Assembly: GCF_017848315.1 (NCBI RefSeq)
Contig: NZ_JAFKEC010000034.1
Location: 1 to 54,241, forward strand
Direction: 5' to 3'
DNA: 54,241 bases
Source: Pseudomonas palmensis
GTDB lineage: Bacteria; Pseudomonadota; Gammaproteobacteria; Pseudomonadales; Pseudomonadaceae
In this document: piece after piece, positions 24,371 through 32,725 of the stretch
Layout of the letters: the number at the start of each line of letters is the position of its first letter
Numbering within the stretch: position 1 is the first letter of the stretch
Position numbers and translations under genes: made by a program
The notes under the pieces: model-generated
What the model was told of the DNA's origin: nothing
Seen by the model: the letters and a program-made list of their open reading frames with translations, nothing else
Database searches by the model: none

Positions 24371-24860
24371 GGAAAACTCCTCGTCAGGCGGGTAGGCGGT
24401 GTGGATGACGAGAAGACTAATTGATCTAAGAATGTAGAAATAAATAACTTTTTGGCATTAGCTTAGGAGTCATTGGCTGGATGACCCGAGTCAAGGTGGT
24501 CGCTGCCAGGGTGGTGAACAATCGCGGGCTGCCGGGGCAATGAGGAAGATGATCGGTATAAAAAATATATTTTTAAGAAGATATGGGAATTAGCTTATGG
24601 GCTATCCTGCAAAACGCTGAAATAATCGGACTATATTCCGTAATAATCTGAAAAATTCACAAAATTGTCTTTTTTGATTTATAGGATTGTCATTATCCTT
24701 CGCACCCAAGGCCGGCGCCTTAGACCAAAGTAGTGAAACGACTGGTTACGATTGACTTATCAGTCACGCTTTGGTGCTAATCGCCAATCGTCTTTGGAGC
24801 GGAACGACAGAGTCTGCCCATCAAGCGACACACAAAAATTAGAATCGAAAGGAGTGATGC
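24371..24860. promoter_or_regulatory. 490-base divergent control region of tauABCD and the porin gene
   Basis: There is no gene in this stretch. The tau-proximal part (24415-24475) and the block at 24555-24705 are strongly AT-rich in an otherwise GC-rich genome, as expected for CysB-type activation. For the porin gene a reasonable sigma-70 promoter is TTGACT (24752-24757) and GCTAAT (24776-24781) with an 18-base spacer. AAAGGAG lies before the porin ATG and GAGGAG before tauA. No REP is present here. I could not resolve individual regulator sites. Confidence 0.5.
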
Positions 24861-26225
24861 ATGAACAAGTCCAGCCTGGCACTTGCCGTGGCCGTAGGGG
24901 TACTGGCCCAGCAAGCGGGTGCAGCCGGTTTCGTAGAGGACAGCAAGCTGTCGCTCAGTTCGCGAACCATGTATTTCGATAACGACAACCGTTATTCCCC
25001 TACTCCGGCTAACAACCGCGGTCCGGATAACCGTGAGGTTGGCCAGGGATTCAAGCTGGACTACCTGTCGGGTTTCACCCAAGGTACCGTGGGCTTTGGT
25101 GTAGATGTACAGGCACTCTGGGGTATCCATCTGGACGGTGGCCGTGGCAAGCACCCGGATAACAGCACCTTCCTGCCAAGCGACACCGACGGCTCTGCAG
25201 TGAGCCAATGGGCGCGTATTGGTGGTAACGCCAAGGCTCGTTTCTCCAAGACTGAGGCTCATTTCGGCAGCGCTCTGGCCCCGAACCTGCCAATCCTGGT
25301 CGCGAACGATGGCCGTTTGCTGCCGCAAACGTTTGAAGGCGGCACCATCCAGTCGAAAGAAATCGACAACCTGACCCTGAACGGCGGCCAGCTGACCCAC
25401 GCCATGGGCCGTGCTTCGAGCAACCGTACCGGCCTGTCGGTGAACGGTGCGAGCGCAGACAGCAACAAGTTCCAGTTTGCCGGTGGCGACTGGAAGGTCA
25501 CCAAAGATCTGACCCTGCAGTACTACTACTCGAACCTGGAAGACTTCTACAAACAGCACTTCCTGGGCCTGGTGCACGTGCTGCCAATCGGTGAAGACCA
25601 GTCCTTCAAGACCGACCTGCGCTACTTCGACAGCAGCAGCGACGGCAAGAACAGCAGCGGCGACGCTGGTTATGGCTTCAACAATAACAACGGTTATGCC
25701 AAGCACGCAGGCGAAGTCGACAACAAGACCTGGAGTGCAATGTTCACCTACACCCTGGGCGGCCATGCAGTCTTGCTGGGCCACCAGCAAGTGGGTGATG
25801 ACGGTGGTTTCGTCTGGTTGAACCAAGGTTCGGTGCGTGACGGTAACGGTCGTCCAGAAGGTGCGGGTGGCGCAAGCTTCTACCTGTTCACCGACAGCAT
25901 GATCAACCAGTTCGCCCGTGCGGGTGAGAACACCACATTCGGCCAATACTCGTATGACTTCGCTCGCCTGGGTGTTCCGGGTCTGAAGACTGCGATCTCG
26001 TATCTGCACGGTGAGAATGTTCGCAACGCCTCCGGTCAGGGCTCCTACAGTGAGTGGGAACGCGATGCGCGTATCGACTACGTGCTGCAAGAAGGCACCT
26101 TCAAGGGCCTTGGCGTCAGCTTGCGTCACGGCGTATATCGCGGCACCAACGGTGATACCAGCGAGTACACCAAAGATACCGACCAAACCCGCCTGATCTT
26201 CAACTACACCTACAACTTCATGTAA
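24861..26225 (+). CDS. OprD/OprE-family outer-membrane porin
   Basis: This 454-residue porin of the Pseudomonas OprD family has a signal peptide cleaved after about Ala21 (QAGA-AGFVEDS). The family N-terminus SKLSLSSRTMYFDNDNR follows, then amphipathic beta strands, and the C-terminal FNYTYNFM ends in an aromatic-rich strand. Codon use differs visibly from the neighbours, with many T-ending codons such as GGT and GCT, which fits a highly expressed gene. Located between tau and lsfA-ssu, it probably lets sulfonates or other sulfur sources cross the outer membrane, but specificity cannot be read. A strong terminator follows at 26241. Confidence 0.9.
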   Translation: MNKSSLALAVAVGVLAQQAGAAGFVEDSKLSLSSRTMYFDNDNRYSPTPANNRGPDNREVGQGFKLDYLSGFTQGTVGFGVDVQALWGIHLDGGRGKHPDNSTFLPSDTDGSAVSQWARIGGNAKARFSKTEAHFGSALAPNLPILVANDGRLLPQTFEGGTIQSKEIDNLTLNGGQLTHAMGRASSNRTGLSVNGASADSNKFQFAGGDWKVTKDLTLQYYYSNLEDFYKQHFLGLVHVLPIGEDQSFKTDLRYFDSSSDGKNSSGDAGYGFNNNNGYAKHAGEVDNKTWSAMFTYTLGGHAVLLGHQQVGDDGGFVWLNQGSVRDGNGRPEGAGGASFYLFTDSMINQFARAGENTTFGQYSYDFARLGVPGLKTAISYLHGENVRNASGQGSYSEWERDARIDYVLQEGTFKGLGVSLRHGVYRGTNGDTSEYTKDTDQTRLIFNYTYNFM

Positions 26226-26240
26226 GTGTGATTGATGAAG

Positions 26241-26267
26241 AAACCCCGCCTTGCGCGGGGTTTTTTT
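26241..26267 (+). terminator. intrinsic terminator after the porin gene
   Basis: CCCCGC and GCGGGG form a 6-base-pair GC stem, extended by AAA/TTT pairs, with a 5-base loop and a run of seven T. It begins 15 bases after the porin stop. Confidence 0.9.
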
Positions 26268-26298
26268 CGCCTCCATTCCAATAGATCTAAAAATTATA

Positions 26299-26316
26299 AA
26301 TAAATCGATATTTATT
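26299..26316. promoter_or_regulatory. AT-rich inverted repeat upstream of lsfA
   Basis: AATAAAT and ATTTATT are separated by CGAT, within an AT-rich block (26281-26330) just before the lsfA leader. The position, about 70 bases upstream of the lsfA ATG, suits a regulator site or promoter element. Identity is unknown; CysB is a possibility because lsfA is induced by sulfate limitation. Confidence 0.35.
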
Positions 26317-26382
26317 CTTTTTAACCTTATGCACAGGGAGGCTACAGTGAGGTCATAAACAACCCAGCCAAGGAGCCGCACC

Positions 26383-27021
26383 ATGAGCCTCAGACTCGGC
26401 GATATCGCCCCCGATTTCGAACAGGATTCCAGCGCGGGCAAGATCCGCTTCCACGAGTGGCTGGGCGACAGCTGGGGCGTGCTGTTCTCGCACCCCGCCG
26501 ACTTCACGCCGGTGTGCACCACGGAACTGGGCTTTACCGCCAAGCTCAAGGACCAGTTCGCCGAGCGCGGGGTCAAGGCCATCGCGCTGTCGGTCGACCC
26601 GGTGGACTCGCACCACCGCTGGATCGAAGACATCAATGAAACCCAGAACACCCTCGTCAACTTCCCGATCCTGGCCGACGCCGACCGCAAGGTGTCGGAC
26701 CTGTACGACCTGATCCACCCCAACGCCAGCGACACCCTGACGGTACGCTCCCTGTTCGTGATCGACCCGAACAAGAAGATCCGCCTGACCATCACCTACC
26801 CGGCCAGCACCGGCCGCAACTTCAACGAGATTTTGCGGGTGATCGATTCGTTGCAGCTCACCGACAACCACAAGGTCGCCACACCGGCCAACTGGCAGGA
26901 CGGTGACGAGGTGGTGATCGTGCCGTCGCTCAAGGACGAAGAGGAAATCAAGCGGCGCTTTCCGAAAGGCTACCGGGCGGTCAAGCCGTACCTGCGCCTG
27001 ACCCCGCAGCCTAACCGTTGA
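26383..27021 (+). CDS. lsfA: 1-Cys peroxiredoxin LsfA
   Basis: This 212-residue peroxidase of the Prx6 type reduces peroxides through Cys45 in HPADFTPVCTTELG. No other cysteine occurs in the protein, so it is a true 1-Cys enzyme that needs an external reductant. PFAM-like C-terminal features include TYPASTGRNFNEILRVIDSLQL. ATG at 26383 follows AAGGAG. LsfA was first described in P. putida as a sulfate-starvation-induced protein, and it lies between the porin and ssu operon as expected. It may protect against oxidants made by the flavin monooxygenases. A UUCG-looped terminator and a REP pair follow. Confidence 0.95.
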   Translation: MSLRLGDIAPDFEQDSSAGKIRFHEWLGDSWGVLFSHPADFTPVCTTELGFTAKLKDQFAERGVKAIALSVDPVDSHHRWIEDINETQNTLVNFPILADADRKVSDLYDLIHPNASDTLTVRSLFVIDPNKKIRLTITYPASTGRNFNEILRVIDSLQLTDNHKVATPANWQDGDEVVIVPSLKDEEEIKRRFPKGYRAVKPYLRLTPQPNR

Positions 27022-27053
27022 ATGTTTTGATGTAGCCACAGCAGGGCATTTCG

Positions 27054-27078
27054 GGGCCGTTTCGACGGCCCTTTTTTT
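27054..27078 (+). terminator. intrinsic terminator after lsfA
   Basis: GGGCCGT and ACGGCCC form a perfect 7-base-pair stem with a TTCG tetraloop, followed by seven T. It begins 32 bases after the lsfA stop. Confidence 0.95.
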
Positions 27079-27096
27079 ATGTCCGCGCGGGCCTCT

Positions 27097-27162
27097 TTCG
27101 CCGGCAAGGCCGGCTCCTGCAGGGTTGCACTGCCCCCTGTAGGAGCCGGCCTTGCCGGCGAA
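27097..27162. repeat. inverted REP pair between lsfA and ssuE
   Basis: A left-facing REP (from 27097) and a right-facing REP (to 27162) are separated by about 18 bases. It sits directly behind the lsfA terminator and upstream of the ssu control region. Confidence 0.9.
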
Positions 27163-27298
27163 GCTCTTATAGTTCCATATAGAATAAACAAATGAAAAAA
27201 TATGATTTATTGGTATATATGCCGAGCTGTTATGGTCACTCCACTCCAGCGAGATCCAATCTCGCGGCCCTCTAGAACACGATCAAGGAAGTGCTCCA
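27163..27298 (+). promoter_or_regulatory. ssu operon promoter and leader with a stem-loop
   Basis: A strongly AT-rich block (27165-27225) is followed by a GC-richer leader. In the leader GCGAGAT and ATCTCGC form a perfect 7-base-pair stem with a CCA loop (27249-27265), 33 bases before the ssuE ATG. AAGGAAG lies 7 bases before that ATG. The AT block is a plausible CysB-activated promoter. The stem could be an mRNA-stabilising or control element, or simply part of an operator. Confidence 0.45.
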
Positions 27299-27892
27299 AT
27301 GCTGGTTGTTTCTCTCGGCGGTAGTCCCAGTCTGCGTTCGCGCTCCGGCGTCCTGCTCGACCGCGCGCGGCAATGGCTGAACAGCCAGGGCGTGGAAGTG
27401 GTGAGCTTCCAGGTGCGCGATTTCCCCGCCGAAGACCTGCTGCACGCACGTTTCGACAGCCCCACGGTGCAGCACTTCCTGCAACTGGTAGCCCAGGCCG
27501 ACGGCCTGGTGGTTGCCACCCCGGTATACAAGGCGTCCTTCGCCGGTGCGCTGAAGACCCTGCTCGACCTGCTGCCCGAGCGTGCGCTGGAACACAAGGT
27601 GGTTCTGCCCATCGCCACCGGTGGCAGCATCGCCCACATGCTGGCGGTGGACTACGCGCTCAAGCCGGTGCTCTCGGCGCTCAAGGCCCAGGAGACCCTG
27701 CAGGGGATCTTCGCCGACGACAGCCAGATCGCCTACGGCGAAGGCAGCGCCGCCGCCCAATTGGCGCCGGTGCTTGAGCAGCGTCTCAACGAATCGCTGG
27801 AACTGTTTCACAGCGCCCTGGCGCGCCGCCCCAAGCCGGTGGCCCCGGGCCTGCTCAACGAACGTCTGCTCAGTGCTCGCTGGAGCATCTGA
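27299..27892 (+). CDS. ssuE: NAD(P)H-dependent FMN reductase SsuE
   Basis: This 197-residue flavodoxin-fold reductase supplies FMNH2 to the alkanesulfonate monooxygenase SsuD. Motifs are VSLGGSPSLRSRS at the N-terminus (phosphate-binding loop), ATPVYKASFAGALKTLLDLL and PIATGGSIAHML. ATG at 27299 has AAGGAAG at 7 bases. It is the first gene of ssuEADCBF; a 96-base gap to ssuA contains a small GC stem (GCCCG/CGGGC, about 27940-27953). It is the only evident flavin reductase in the window, so it may also serve the DszA/DszC-like enzymes at 9142-12992. Confidence 0.94.
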   Translation: MLVVSLGGSPSLRSRSGVLLDRARQWLNSQGVEVVSFQVRDFPAEDLLHARFDSPTVQHFLQLVAQADGLVVATPVYKASFAGALKTLLDLLPERALEHKVVLPIATGGSIAHMLAVDYALKPVLSALKAQETLQGIFADDSQIAYGEGSAAAQLAPVLEQRLNESLELFHSALARRPKPVAPGLLNERLLSARWSI

Positions 27893-27988
27893 AGCGCTAC
27901 ACCGGCTTTACCGTCTTACCCCACCTTACTCGCCCGCCAACGGGCAAGCAGGTGCAGCCTGAACCCCCACAGCAAAAAGGAGAGCGCT

Positions 27989-28954
27989 ATGCGCACTGTC
28001 GTTTTGCGTCGCGGTCTGGTCGCTCTGTTTGCTGCGGCTGTGTCCTTCGGCGCCATCACTCAAGCCCAGGCCGAGAGCCTGCGCATCGGTTACCAGAAGT
28101 ACGGCACCCTGGTGCTGCTCAAGGCCAAGGGCTCCCTTGAAAAGCGCCTGGCTGCCCAGGGCGTGCAGGTGCAGTGGACTGAATTCCCCGGCGGCCCGCA
28201 GCTGCTCGAGGGCCTCAACGTGGGCTCCATCGACTTCGGCGTGACCGGCGAAACCCCGCCCGTGTTTGCCCAGGCCGCCGGTGCCGACCTGCTCTACGTG
28301 GCCTACGAGCCACCGGCCCCCACCAGCGAGGCGATCCTGGTGCCCAAGGGTTCGCCGATCCAGTCGGTGAAGGAACTCAAGGGCAAGAAGGTCGCCCTGA
28401 ACAAGGGCTCCAACGTGCATTACCTGCTGGTGCGCGCCCTGGAAGACGCCGGCCTCAAGTACACCGACATCACGCCGGTATTCCTGCCGCCAGCCGATGC
28501 CCGCGCCGCGTTCGAGCGTGGCAGCGTCGACGCCTGGGTCATCTGGGACCCGTACCAGGCCGCCGCCGAGCAGCAGTTGCAGGCACGCACCCTGCGCGAT
28601 GGCAGTGGCATCGTCGACAACCACCAGTTCTATCTGGCCACCCGGCCCTATGCGCAGCAGCACCCTGAAGTGATTGCCGCGCTGGTGGACGAGGTGCGCG
28701 CGGTGGGCGAGTGGTCCAAGGCCAACCCGCAGGAGGTCACCGACCAGGTGGCGCCGCTGCTGGGCCTGCCGGCCGACATCACCCTGACCTCGGTCAAGCG
28801 CCAGGGCTACGGTGCGCATTTCCTGACCCCGGACGTGGTCACCGCCCAGCAGAAGATCGCCGACACCTTCCATACCCTGAAGCTGATTCCCAAGCCGCTG
28901 AGCATCAAGGATGTGATCTGGACGCCACCGGCCAAGGTCGCCACCGCGCCTTGA
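27989..28954 (+). CDS. ssuA: aliphatic sulfonate-binding periplasmic protein
   Basis: This 321-residue binding protein has a signal peptide (LVALFAAAVSFGAITQAQA, cleavage near Ala28) and the mature N-terminus ESLRIGYQKYGTLVLLKAKG. WTEFPGGPQLLEGLNVGSID, FGVTGETPPVFAQAAG and DAWVIWDPYQAA are SsuA motifs. The ATG at 27989 follows AAGGAGAG. It captures alkanesulfonates for the SsuBC importer. A stable hairpin (28967-28983) directly follows the stop and could protect this part of the mRNA, consistent with the high amounts of binding protein needed relative to the membrane subunits. Confidence 0.95.
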   Translation: MRTVVLRRGLVALFAAAVSFGAITQAQAESLRIGYQKYGTLVLLKAKGSLEKRLAAQGVQVQWTEFPGGPQLLEGLNVGSIDFGVTGETPPVFAQAAGADLLYVAYEPPAPTSEAILVPKGSPIQSVKELKGKKVALNKGSNVHYLLVRALEDAGLKYTDITPVFLPPADARAAFERGSVDAWVIWDPYQAAAEQQLQARTLRDGSGIVDNHQFYLATRPYAQQHPEVIAALVDEVRAVGEWSKANPQEVTDQVAPLLGLPADITLTSVKRQGYGAHFLTPDVVTAQQKIADTFHTLKLIPKPLSIKDVIWTPPAKVATAP

Positions 28955-28966
28955 CGTTCGACCGCA

Positions 28967-28983
28967 CCGGGGCGCCGCCCCGG
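28967..28983 (+). other. intercistronic hairpin between ssuA and ssuD
   Basis: CCGGGGC and GCCCCGG form a perfect 7-base-pair all-GC stem with a GCC loop, 12 bases after the ssuA stop. No T-run follows, so it is not a classical terminator. Such hairpins often block 3' exonucleases and raise the amount of the upstream cistron. Confidence 0.6.
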
Positions 28984-29012
28984 CTTGCGCCACCCCTTAG
29001 GAGACAACTCCA

Positions 29013-30161
29013 ATGAGCCTCAATGTTTTCTGGTTTCTGCCAACCCACGGCGACGGTCATTACCTTGGCACCGCCGAAGGTGCTCGCGCTGTCGATCATG
29101 GTTACCTGCAACAGATCGCCCAGGCCGCCGACCGTCTGGGCTTCGGTGGCGTGCTGATCCCTACCGGCCGCTCGTGCGAAGACTCGTGGCTGGTGGCCGC
29201 GTCGCTGATTCCGGTGACCCAGCGCCTGAAGTTCCTGGTGGCCCTGCGCCCGGGAATCATCTCGCCGACCGTGGCGGCGCGCCAGGCCGCGACCCTCGAC
29301 CGCCTGTCCAATGGCCGTGCGCTGTTCAACCTGGTGACCGGTGGCGACCCGGAAGAGCTGTCCGGCGACGGCCTGTTCCTCAGTCACGAAGAGCGCTACC
29401 AGGCCTCGGTGGAATTCACCCGCATCTGGCGCCGCGTGCTGGAAGGCGAAACCGTCGACTACGATGGCCAGCACATCAAGGTAAAAGGCGCCAAGCTGCT
29501 CTACCCGCCGGTGCAGCAGCCACGCCCGCCGCTGTACTTCGGTGGCTCGTCGGAAGCGGCGCAAGACCTCGCCGCCGAACAGGTCGAGCTGTACCTGACC
29601 TGGGGCGAGCCACCGGCCGCCGTGGCCGAGAAAATCGAACAGGTGCGCGCCAAGGCCGCCAAGCAGGGCCGTAGCGTTCGTTTCGGTATCCGCCTGCACG
29701 TGATCGTGCGCGAGACCAACGCCGAGGCCTGGCAAGCGGCCGAGCGCCTGATCTCGCACCTGGACGACGACACCATTACCCGTGCCCAGGCCTCGTTGGC
29801 GCGCTTCGACTCGGTGGGCCAGCAACGCATGGCTGCGCTGCATGGCGGCAACCGCGACAACCTGGAGGTCAGCCCCAACCTGTGGGCCGGGGTCGGCCTG
29901 GTGCGTGGCGGTGCCGGCACCGCGCTGGTCGGCGATGGCCCGACCGTGGCTGCACGGGTCAAGGAATACGCCGACCTGGGTATCGACACCTTCATCTTCT
30001 CCGGTTATCCGCACCTGGAAGAGTCCTACCGCGTGGCCGAACTGCTGTTCCCGCACCTGGACATCCAGCGCCCCGAGGCCCCGGCCGGTGCCAACTACGT
30101 AAGCCCGTTCGGTGAGATGGTCGCCAACGACATCCTGCCCAAAGCCGCGGCCAAGGCGTGA
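29013..30161 (+). CDS. ssuD: FMNH2-dependent alkanesulfonate monooxygenase
   Basis: This 382-residue luciferase-like enzyme cleaves C2 and longer alkanesulfonates to aldehyde and sulfite with FMNH2 from SsuE. It matches E. coli SsuD closely: MSLNVFWFLPTHGDGHYLGT at the start (active-site His12), GRSCEDSW with the conserved Cys55 (Cys54 in the usual numbering), FNLVTGGDPEELSGDG and RLHVIVRETNAEAW. The sequence is complete and AGGAGA precedes ATG at 29013. It follows ssuA by 58 bases and precedes ssuC by 10 bases. Confidence 0.97.
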   Translation: MSLNVFWFLPTHGDGHYLGTAEGARAVDHGYLQQIAQAADRLGFGGVLIPTGRSCEDSWLVAASLIPVTQRLKFLVALRPGIISPTVAARQAATLDRLSNGRALFNLVTGGDPEELSGDGLFLSHEERYQASVEFTRIWRRVLEGETVDYDGQHIKVKGAKLLYPPVQQPRPPLYFGGSSEAAQDLAAEQVELYLTWGEPPAAVAEKIEQVRAKAAKQGRSVRFGIRLHVIVRETNAEAWQAAERLISHLDDDTITRAQASLARFDSVGQQRMAALHGGNRDNLEVSPNLWAGVGLVRGGAGTALVGDGPTVAARVKEYADLGIDTFIFSGYPHLEESYRVAELLFPHLDIQRPEAPAGANYVSPFGEMVANDILPKAAAKA

Positions 30162-30171
30162 GGATCGAAGC

Positions 30172-30966
30172 ATGAAACGATCCTCCATTCCCTTGTCGCA
30201 TCGCCTGGCGCCGTGGGCCCTGCCCGTGCTGCTGCTGGCGGTGTGGCAGCTGGCGGTCAGCGCCGGCTGGCTGTCGACGCGCATCCTGCCGGCGCCGAGC
30301 GCGGTGCTCAGTGCCGGCGTAGAGTTGGTGCGCAGCGGCGAAATCTGGACCCACCTGGCCATCAGCGGCTGGCGCGCCGCGGTCGGCTTCGTGATCGGCG
30401 GCAGCATCGGCCTGGCGCTGGGCTTCATCACCGGCCTGTCGAAGTGGGGCGAACGCCTGCTCGACAGCTCGGTGCAGATGATCCGCAACGTGCCGCACCT
30501 GGCGCTGATCCCGCTGGTGATCCTGTGGTTCGGCATCGACGAGTCGGCAAAGATCTTCCTGGTGGCCCTGGGCACCCTGTTCCCGATCTACCTGAACACC
30601 TACCACGGCATCCGCAACGTCGACCCGGCGCTGGTGGAGATGGCCCGCAGCTATGGCCTGAGCGGTTTTGCGCTGTTTCGCCAGGTGATCCTGCCCGGTG
30701 CGCTGCCCTCGATCCTGGTGGGCGTGCGCTTCGCGCTGGGCTTCATGTGGCTGACCCTGATCGTGGCCGAAACCATCTCGGCCAACGCCGGCATCGGCTA
30801 CCTGGCGATGAACGCCCGCGAATTTCTGCAAACCGACGTGGTGGTGCTGGCGATCGTGCTGTACGCCGTGCTCGGCAAGCTCGCCGACCTGGCCGCCCGT
30901 GGCCTGGAGCGTGTATGGCTGCGCTGGCACCCGGCCTATCAAGTCAGCAAGGGAGACGGCGCATGA
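30172..30966 (+). CDS. ssuC: aliphatic sulfonate ABC transporter permease
   Basis: This 264-residue permease has about six hydrophobic helices and the EAA loop EMARSYGLSGFALFRQVILP (about residues 160-180). ATG at 30172 lies 10 bases after the ssuD stop with AGGATCGAAG before it; the frame continues upstream inside ssuD but those codons belong to the ssuD gene. The stop overlaps the ssuB start (ATGA at 30963). It forms the channel for alkanesulfonate import. Confidence 0.95.
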   Translation: MKRSSIPLSHRLAPWALPVLLLAVWQLAVSAGWLSTRILPAPSAVLSAGVELVRSGEIWTHLAISGWRAAVGFVIGGSIGLALGFITGLSKWGERLLDSSVQMIRNVPHLALIPLVILWFGIDESAKIFLVALGTLFPIYLNTYHGIRNVDPALVEMARSYGLSGFALFRQVILPGALPSILVGVRFALGFMWLTLIVAETISANAGIGYLAMNAREFLQTDVVVLAIVLYAVLGKLADLAARGLERVWLRWHPAYQVSKGDGA

Positions 30967-31775
30967 CCGTGCTCAAGGAACAACCGCCACGGCTGCTGCG
31001 CGGAATACCGCTGGCCGTGCACAAGCTGCAAAAGACCTTTGGCCAACGTCAGGTGCTGCGCGACATCGACTTGCACATCCCGGCGGGCCAGTTCGTTGCC
31101 ATCGTCGGCCGTAGCGGCTGCGGCAAGAGCACCCTGCTGCGTCTGCTGGCCGGGCTCGACCAGCCCAGTGCCGGCGAGCTGCTGGCCGGTTCTGCGGCGC
31201 TCAGCGATGCCCGCGAGGACACCCGGCTGATGTTCCAGGAGGCGCGCCTGCTGCCCTGGAAGAAAGTCATCGACAACGTCGGCCTGGGGCTTACCGGCAA
31301 CTGGCGTGAGCGTGCGTTGCAGGCGCTGGAGGCGGTGGGCCTGGCAGACCGGGCCAACGAGTGGCCGGCGGCGTTGTCCGGTGGGCAGAAGCAGCGCGTG
31401 GCCCTGGCCCGTGCGCTGATTCACCAGCCGCGCCTGCTGCTGCTGGACGAGCCGCTGGGCGCACTGGATGCGCTGACCCGGATCGAGATGCAGCAACTGA
31501 TCGAGAACCTGTGGCGCAAGCACGGCTTCACCGTGTTGCTGGTGACCCATGACGTCAGCGAAGCGGTGGCGGTGGCCGATCGGGTGATCCTGATCGAGGA
31601 CGGCGAGATCGGCCTGGACCTGCTGGTCGACCTGCCGCGTCCGCGGGCACGCGGCTCGCATCGCCTGGCGGCGCTGGAAACCGAAGTGCTGAATCGTGTC
31701 CTGTCGGTGCCGGGCACCCCGCCCGAGCCTGAACCTGTAGCACCTTTGCCCACGCAACTGCGTTGGGCCCATTGA
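30963..31775 (+). CDS. ssuB: aliphatic sulfonate ABC transporter ATP-binding protein
   Basis: This 270-residue ATPase has Walker A GRSGCGKST, Q-loop FQEARLLPWKKV, signature LSGGQKQRV, Walker B LLLDEPLGALD and switch histidine in THDVSEA. ATG at 30963 overlaps the ssuC stop; the long upstream extension of the frame is out-of-frame ssuC sequence. The tail after the ATPase core is Pro-rich (GTPPEPEPVAPLPTQ) and of unknown role. SsuF follows after 28 bases. Confidence 0.95.
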   Translation: MTVLKEQPPRLLRGIPLAVHKLQKTFGQRQVLRDIDLHIPAGQFVAIVGRSGCGKSTLLRLLAGLDQPSAGELLAGSAALSDAREDTRLMFQEARLLPWKKVIDNVGLGLTGNWRERALQALEAVGLADRANEWPAALSGGQKQRVALARALIHQPRLLLLDEPLGALDALTRIEMQQLIENLWRKHGFTVLLVTHDVSEAVAVADRVILIEDGEIGLDLLVDLPRPRARGSHRLAALETEVLNRVLSVPGTPPEPEPVAPLPTQLRWAH

Positions 31776-31803
31776 TCTTTCGTCTTTAAAAGGAAACCTG
31801 CAC

Positions 31804-32019
31804 ATGACCATCAAAGCGATCAACGTACGTAACCAGTTCAAAGGCACTGTGAAAGAAATCCTGGAAGGCCCTGTACTGTCGGAAATCGACGTGCAGACGG
31901 CATCGGGCATCGTCACCTCGGTGATCACCACCCGTTCGGTCAAGGAGCTGGAACTGGTGGTGGGCAGTGAGGTGATTGCGTTCGTGAAGTCGACTGAAGT
32001 GTCGATCGCCAAGCTCTGA
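31804..32019 (+). CDS. ssuF: molybdopterin-binding (Mop) protein SsuF
   Basis: This 71-residue protein is a single Mop/TOBE domain: INVRNQFKGTVKEILEGPV, then SEIDVQTASGIVTSVITTRSV and VGSEVIAFVKSTEVSIAK. Mop domains bind molybdate or form small oligomers. In P. putida ssuF is the last ssu gene and has been reported as needed for growth on aliphatic and aromatic sulfonates, but its mechanism is unclear. AAAAGGAAAC precedes the ATG at good spacing. A REP pair begins 6 bases after the stop. Confidence 0.95.
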   Translation: MTIKAINVRNQFKGTVKEILEGPVLSEIDVQTASGIVTSVITTRSVKELELVVGSEVIAFVKSTEVSIAKL

Positions 32020-32025
32020 AAAAGC

Positions 32026-32090
32026 TTCGCCGGCAAGGCCGGCTCCTACAGGTTTACAGCGGGCCTGTAGGAGCCGGCCTTGCCGGCGAA
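32026..32090. repeat. inverted REP pair between ssuF and the TetR gene
   Basis: A left-facing and a right-facing REP separated by about 17 bases fill the space between the convergent ssuF and TetR genes. The pair starts 6 bases from the ssuF stop and ends 7 bases from the TetR stop. Confidence 0.9.
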
Positions 32091-32097
32091 AGGGCCG

Positions 32098-32724
32098 TCA
32101 GCGTTTGGGCAGAAAGGGCGGCAGATACAACCCCAGGTACGCATCGAACACCCGCATTCCTTCCTCCGCCATGCGCGGGGTGATCTGCCCGTGCAGCTGC
32201 ACCGAGCGGGCATACACCCGGTCTCCCAGCTCCATCGCCAGGGCAAACACATCCACATCGTCCGGCAACGCCGGCAGCCGGAAGTGCTCGGCAAACAGCT
32301 TGTGCATCAGGTCGCCCAGCTCGATATCGTGCTGGCGGTCGGCCTGGGTCACTTCGCTCAGCCCATGCTGCGCCAGAATCAGCTGGCGCGCCGCCGCATC
32401 CTGGTTGTAGATGCTCAGCATGCGCTGCTCCACCAGGCGCGACAGGTCGCCCCAGTGCTGCAGGCTGCCAGGCTCGATCGGCGCCTGCAGGCAGGCGCGA
32501 AAGGCGCTGTGCACATCCGCCGTCAAGGCTTCCAGCAGCGCCGGCACACTGGCGAAGAAGTGGTACACCGACGAGGGCGGGATCTGTGCGCGTTCGGCCA
32601 CTGCATAGATCGACAGGCTGGCCACGCCTTCGCTGGCCAGCAGGTCGCGTGCGGCGGCCAGGATCGAGTCGATCCGGGCCTGGCTGGCAGCGCGCGGTTT
32701 GCGGGGCGTGGCTGCACGGCTCAT
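32098..32724 (-). CDS. TetR-family transcriptional regulator
   Basis: This 208-residue regulator has an N-terminal helix-turn-helix of TetR type (RIDSILAAARDLLASEGVASLSIYAVAERAQIPPSSVYHFFASVPALLEAL, of which AVAERAQIPPSSVYHFF is the DNA-binding core). The C-terminal ligand domain is not recognisable. I start at ATG 32724 (MSRAATPRKPRA), just 1 base after the gshA stop; the frame opens further upstream inside gshA, which is unlikely. It follows gshA in the same direction, so it may be co-transcribed with it. Its target is unknown. Confidence 0.9.
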   Translation of the reverse strand: MSRAATPRKPRAASQARIDSILAAARDLLASEGVASLSIYAVAERAQIPPSSVYHFFASVPALLEALTADVHSAFRACLQAPIEPGSLQHWGDLSRLVEQRMLSIYNQDAAARQLILAQHGLSEVTQADRQHDIELGDLMHKLFAEHFRLPALPDDVDVFALAMELGDRVYARSVQLHGQITPRMAEEGMRVFDAYLGLYLPPFLPKR

Positions 32725-32725
32725 G

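Noticed and set aside
6586..32019. The sulfur genes as a horizontally acquired island
   Set aside because: No integrase, att site, tRNA boundary or sharp composition change was seen. The order agrees with what I recall from P. putida genomes, so it is more likely an ancestral region.
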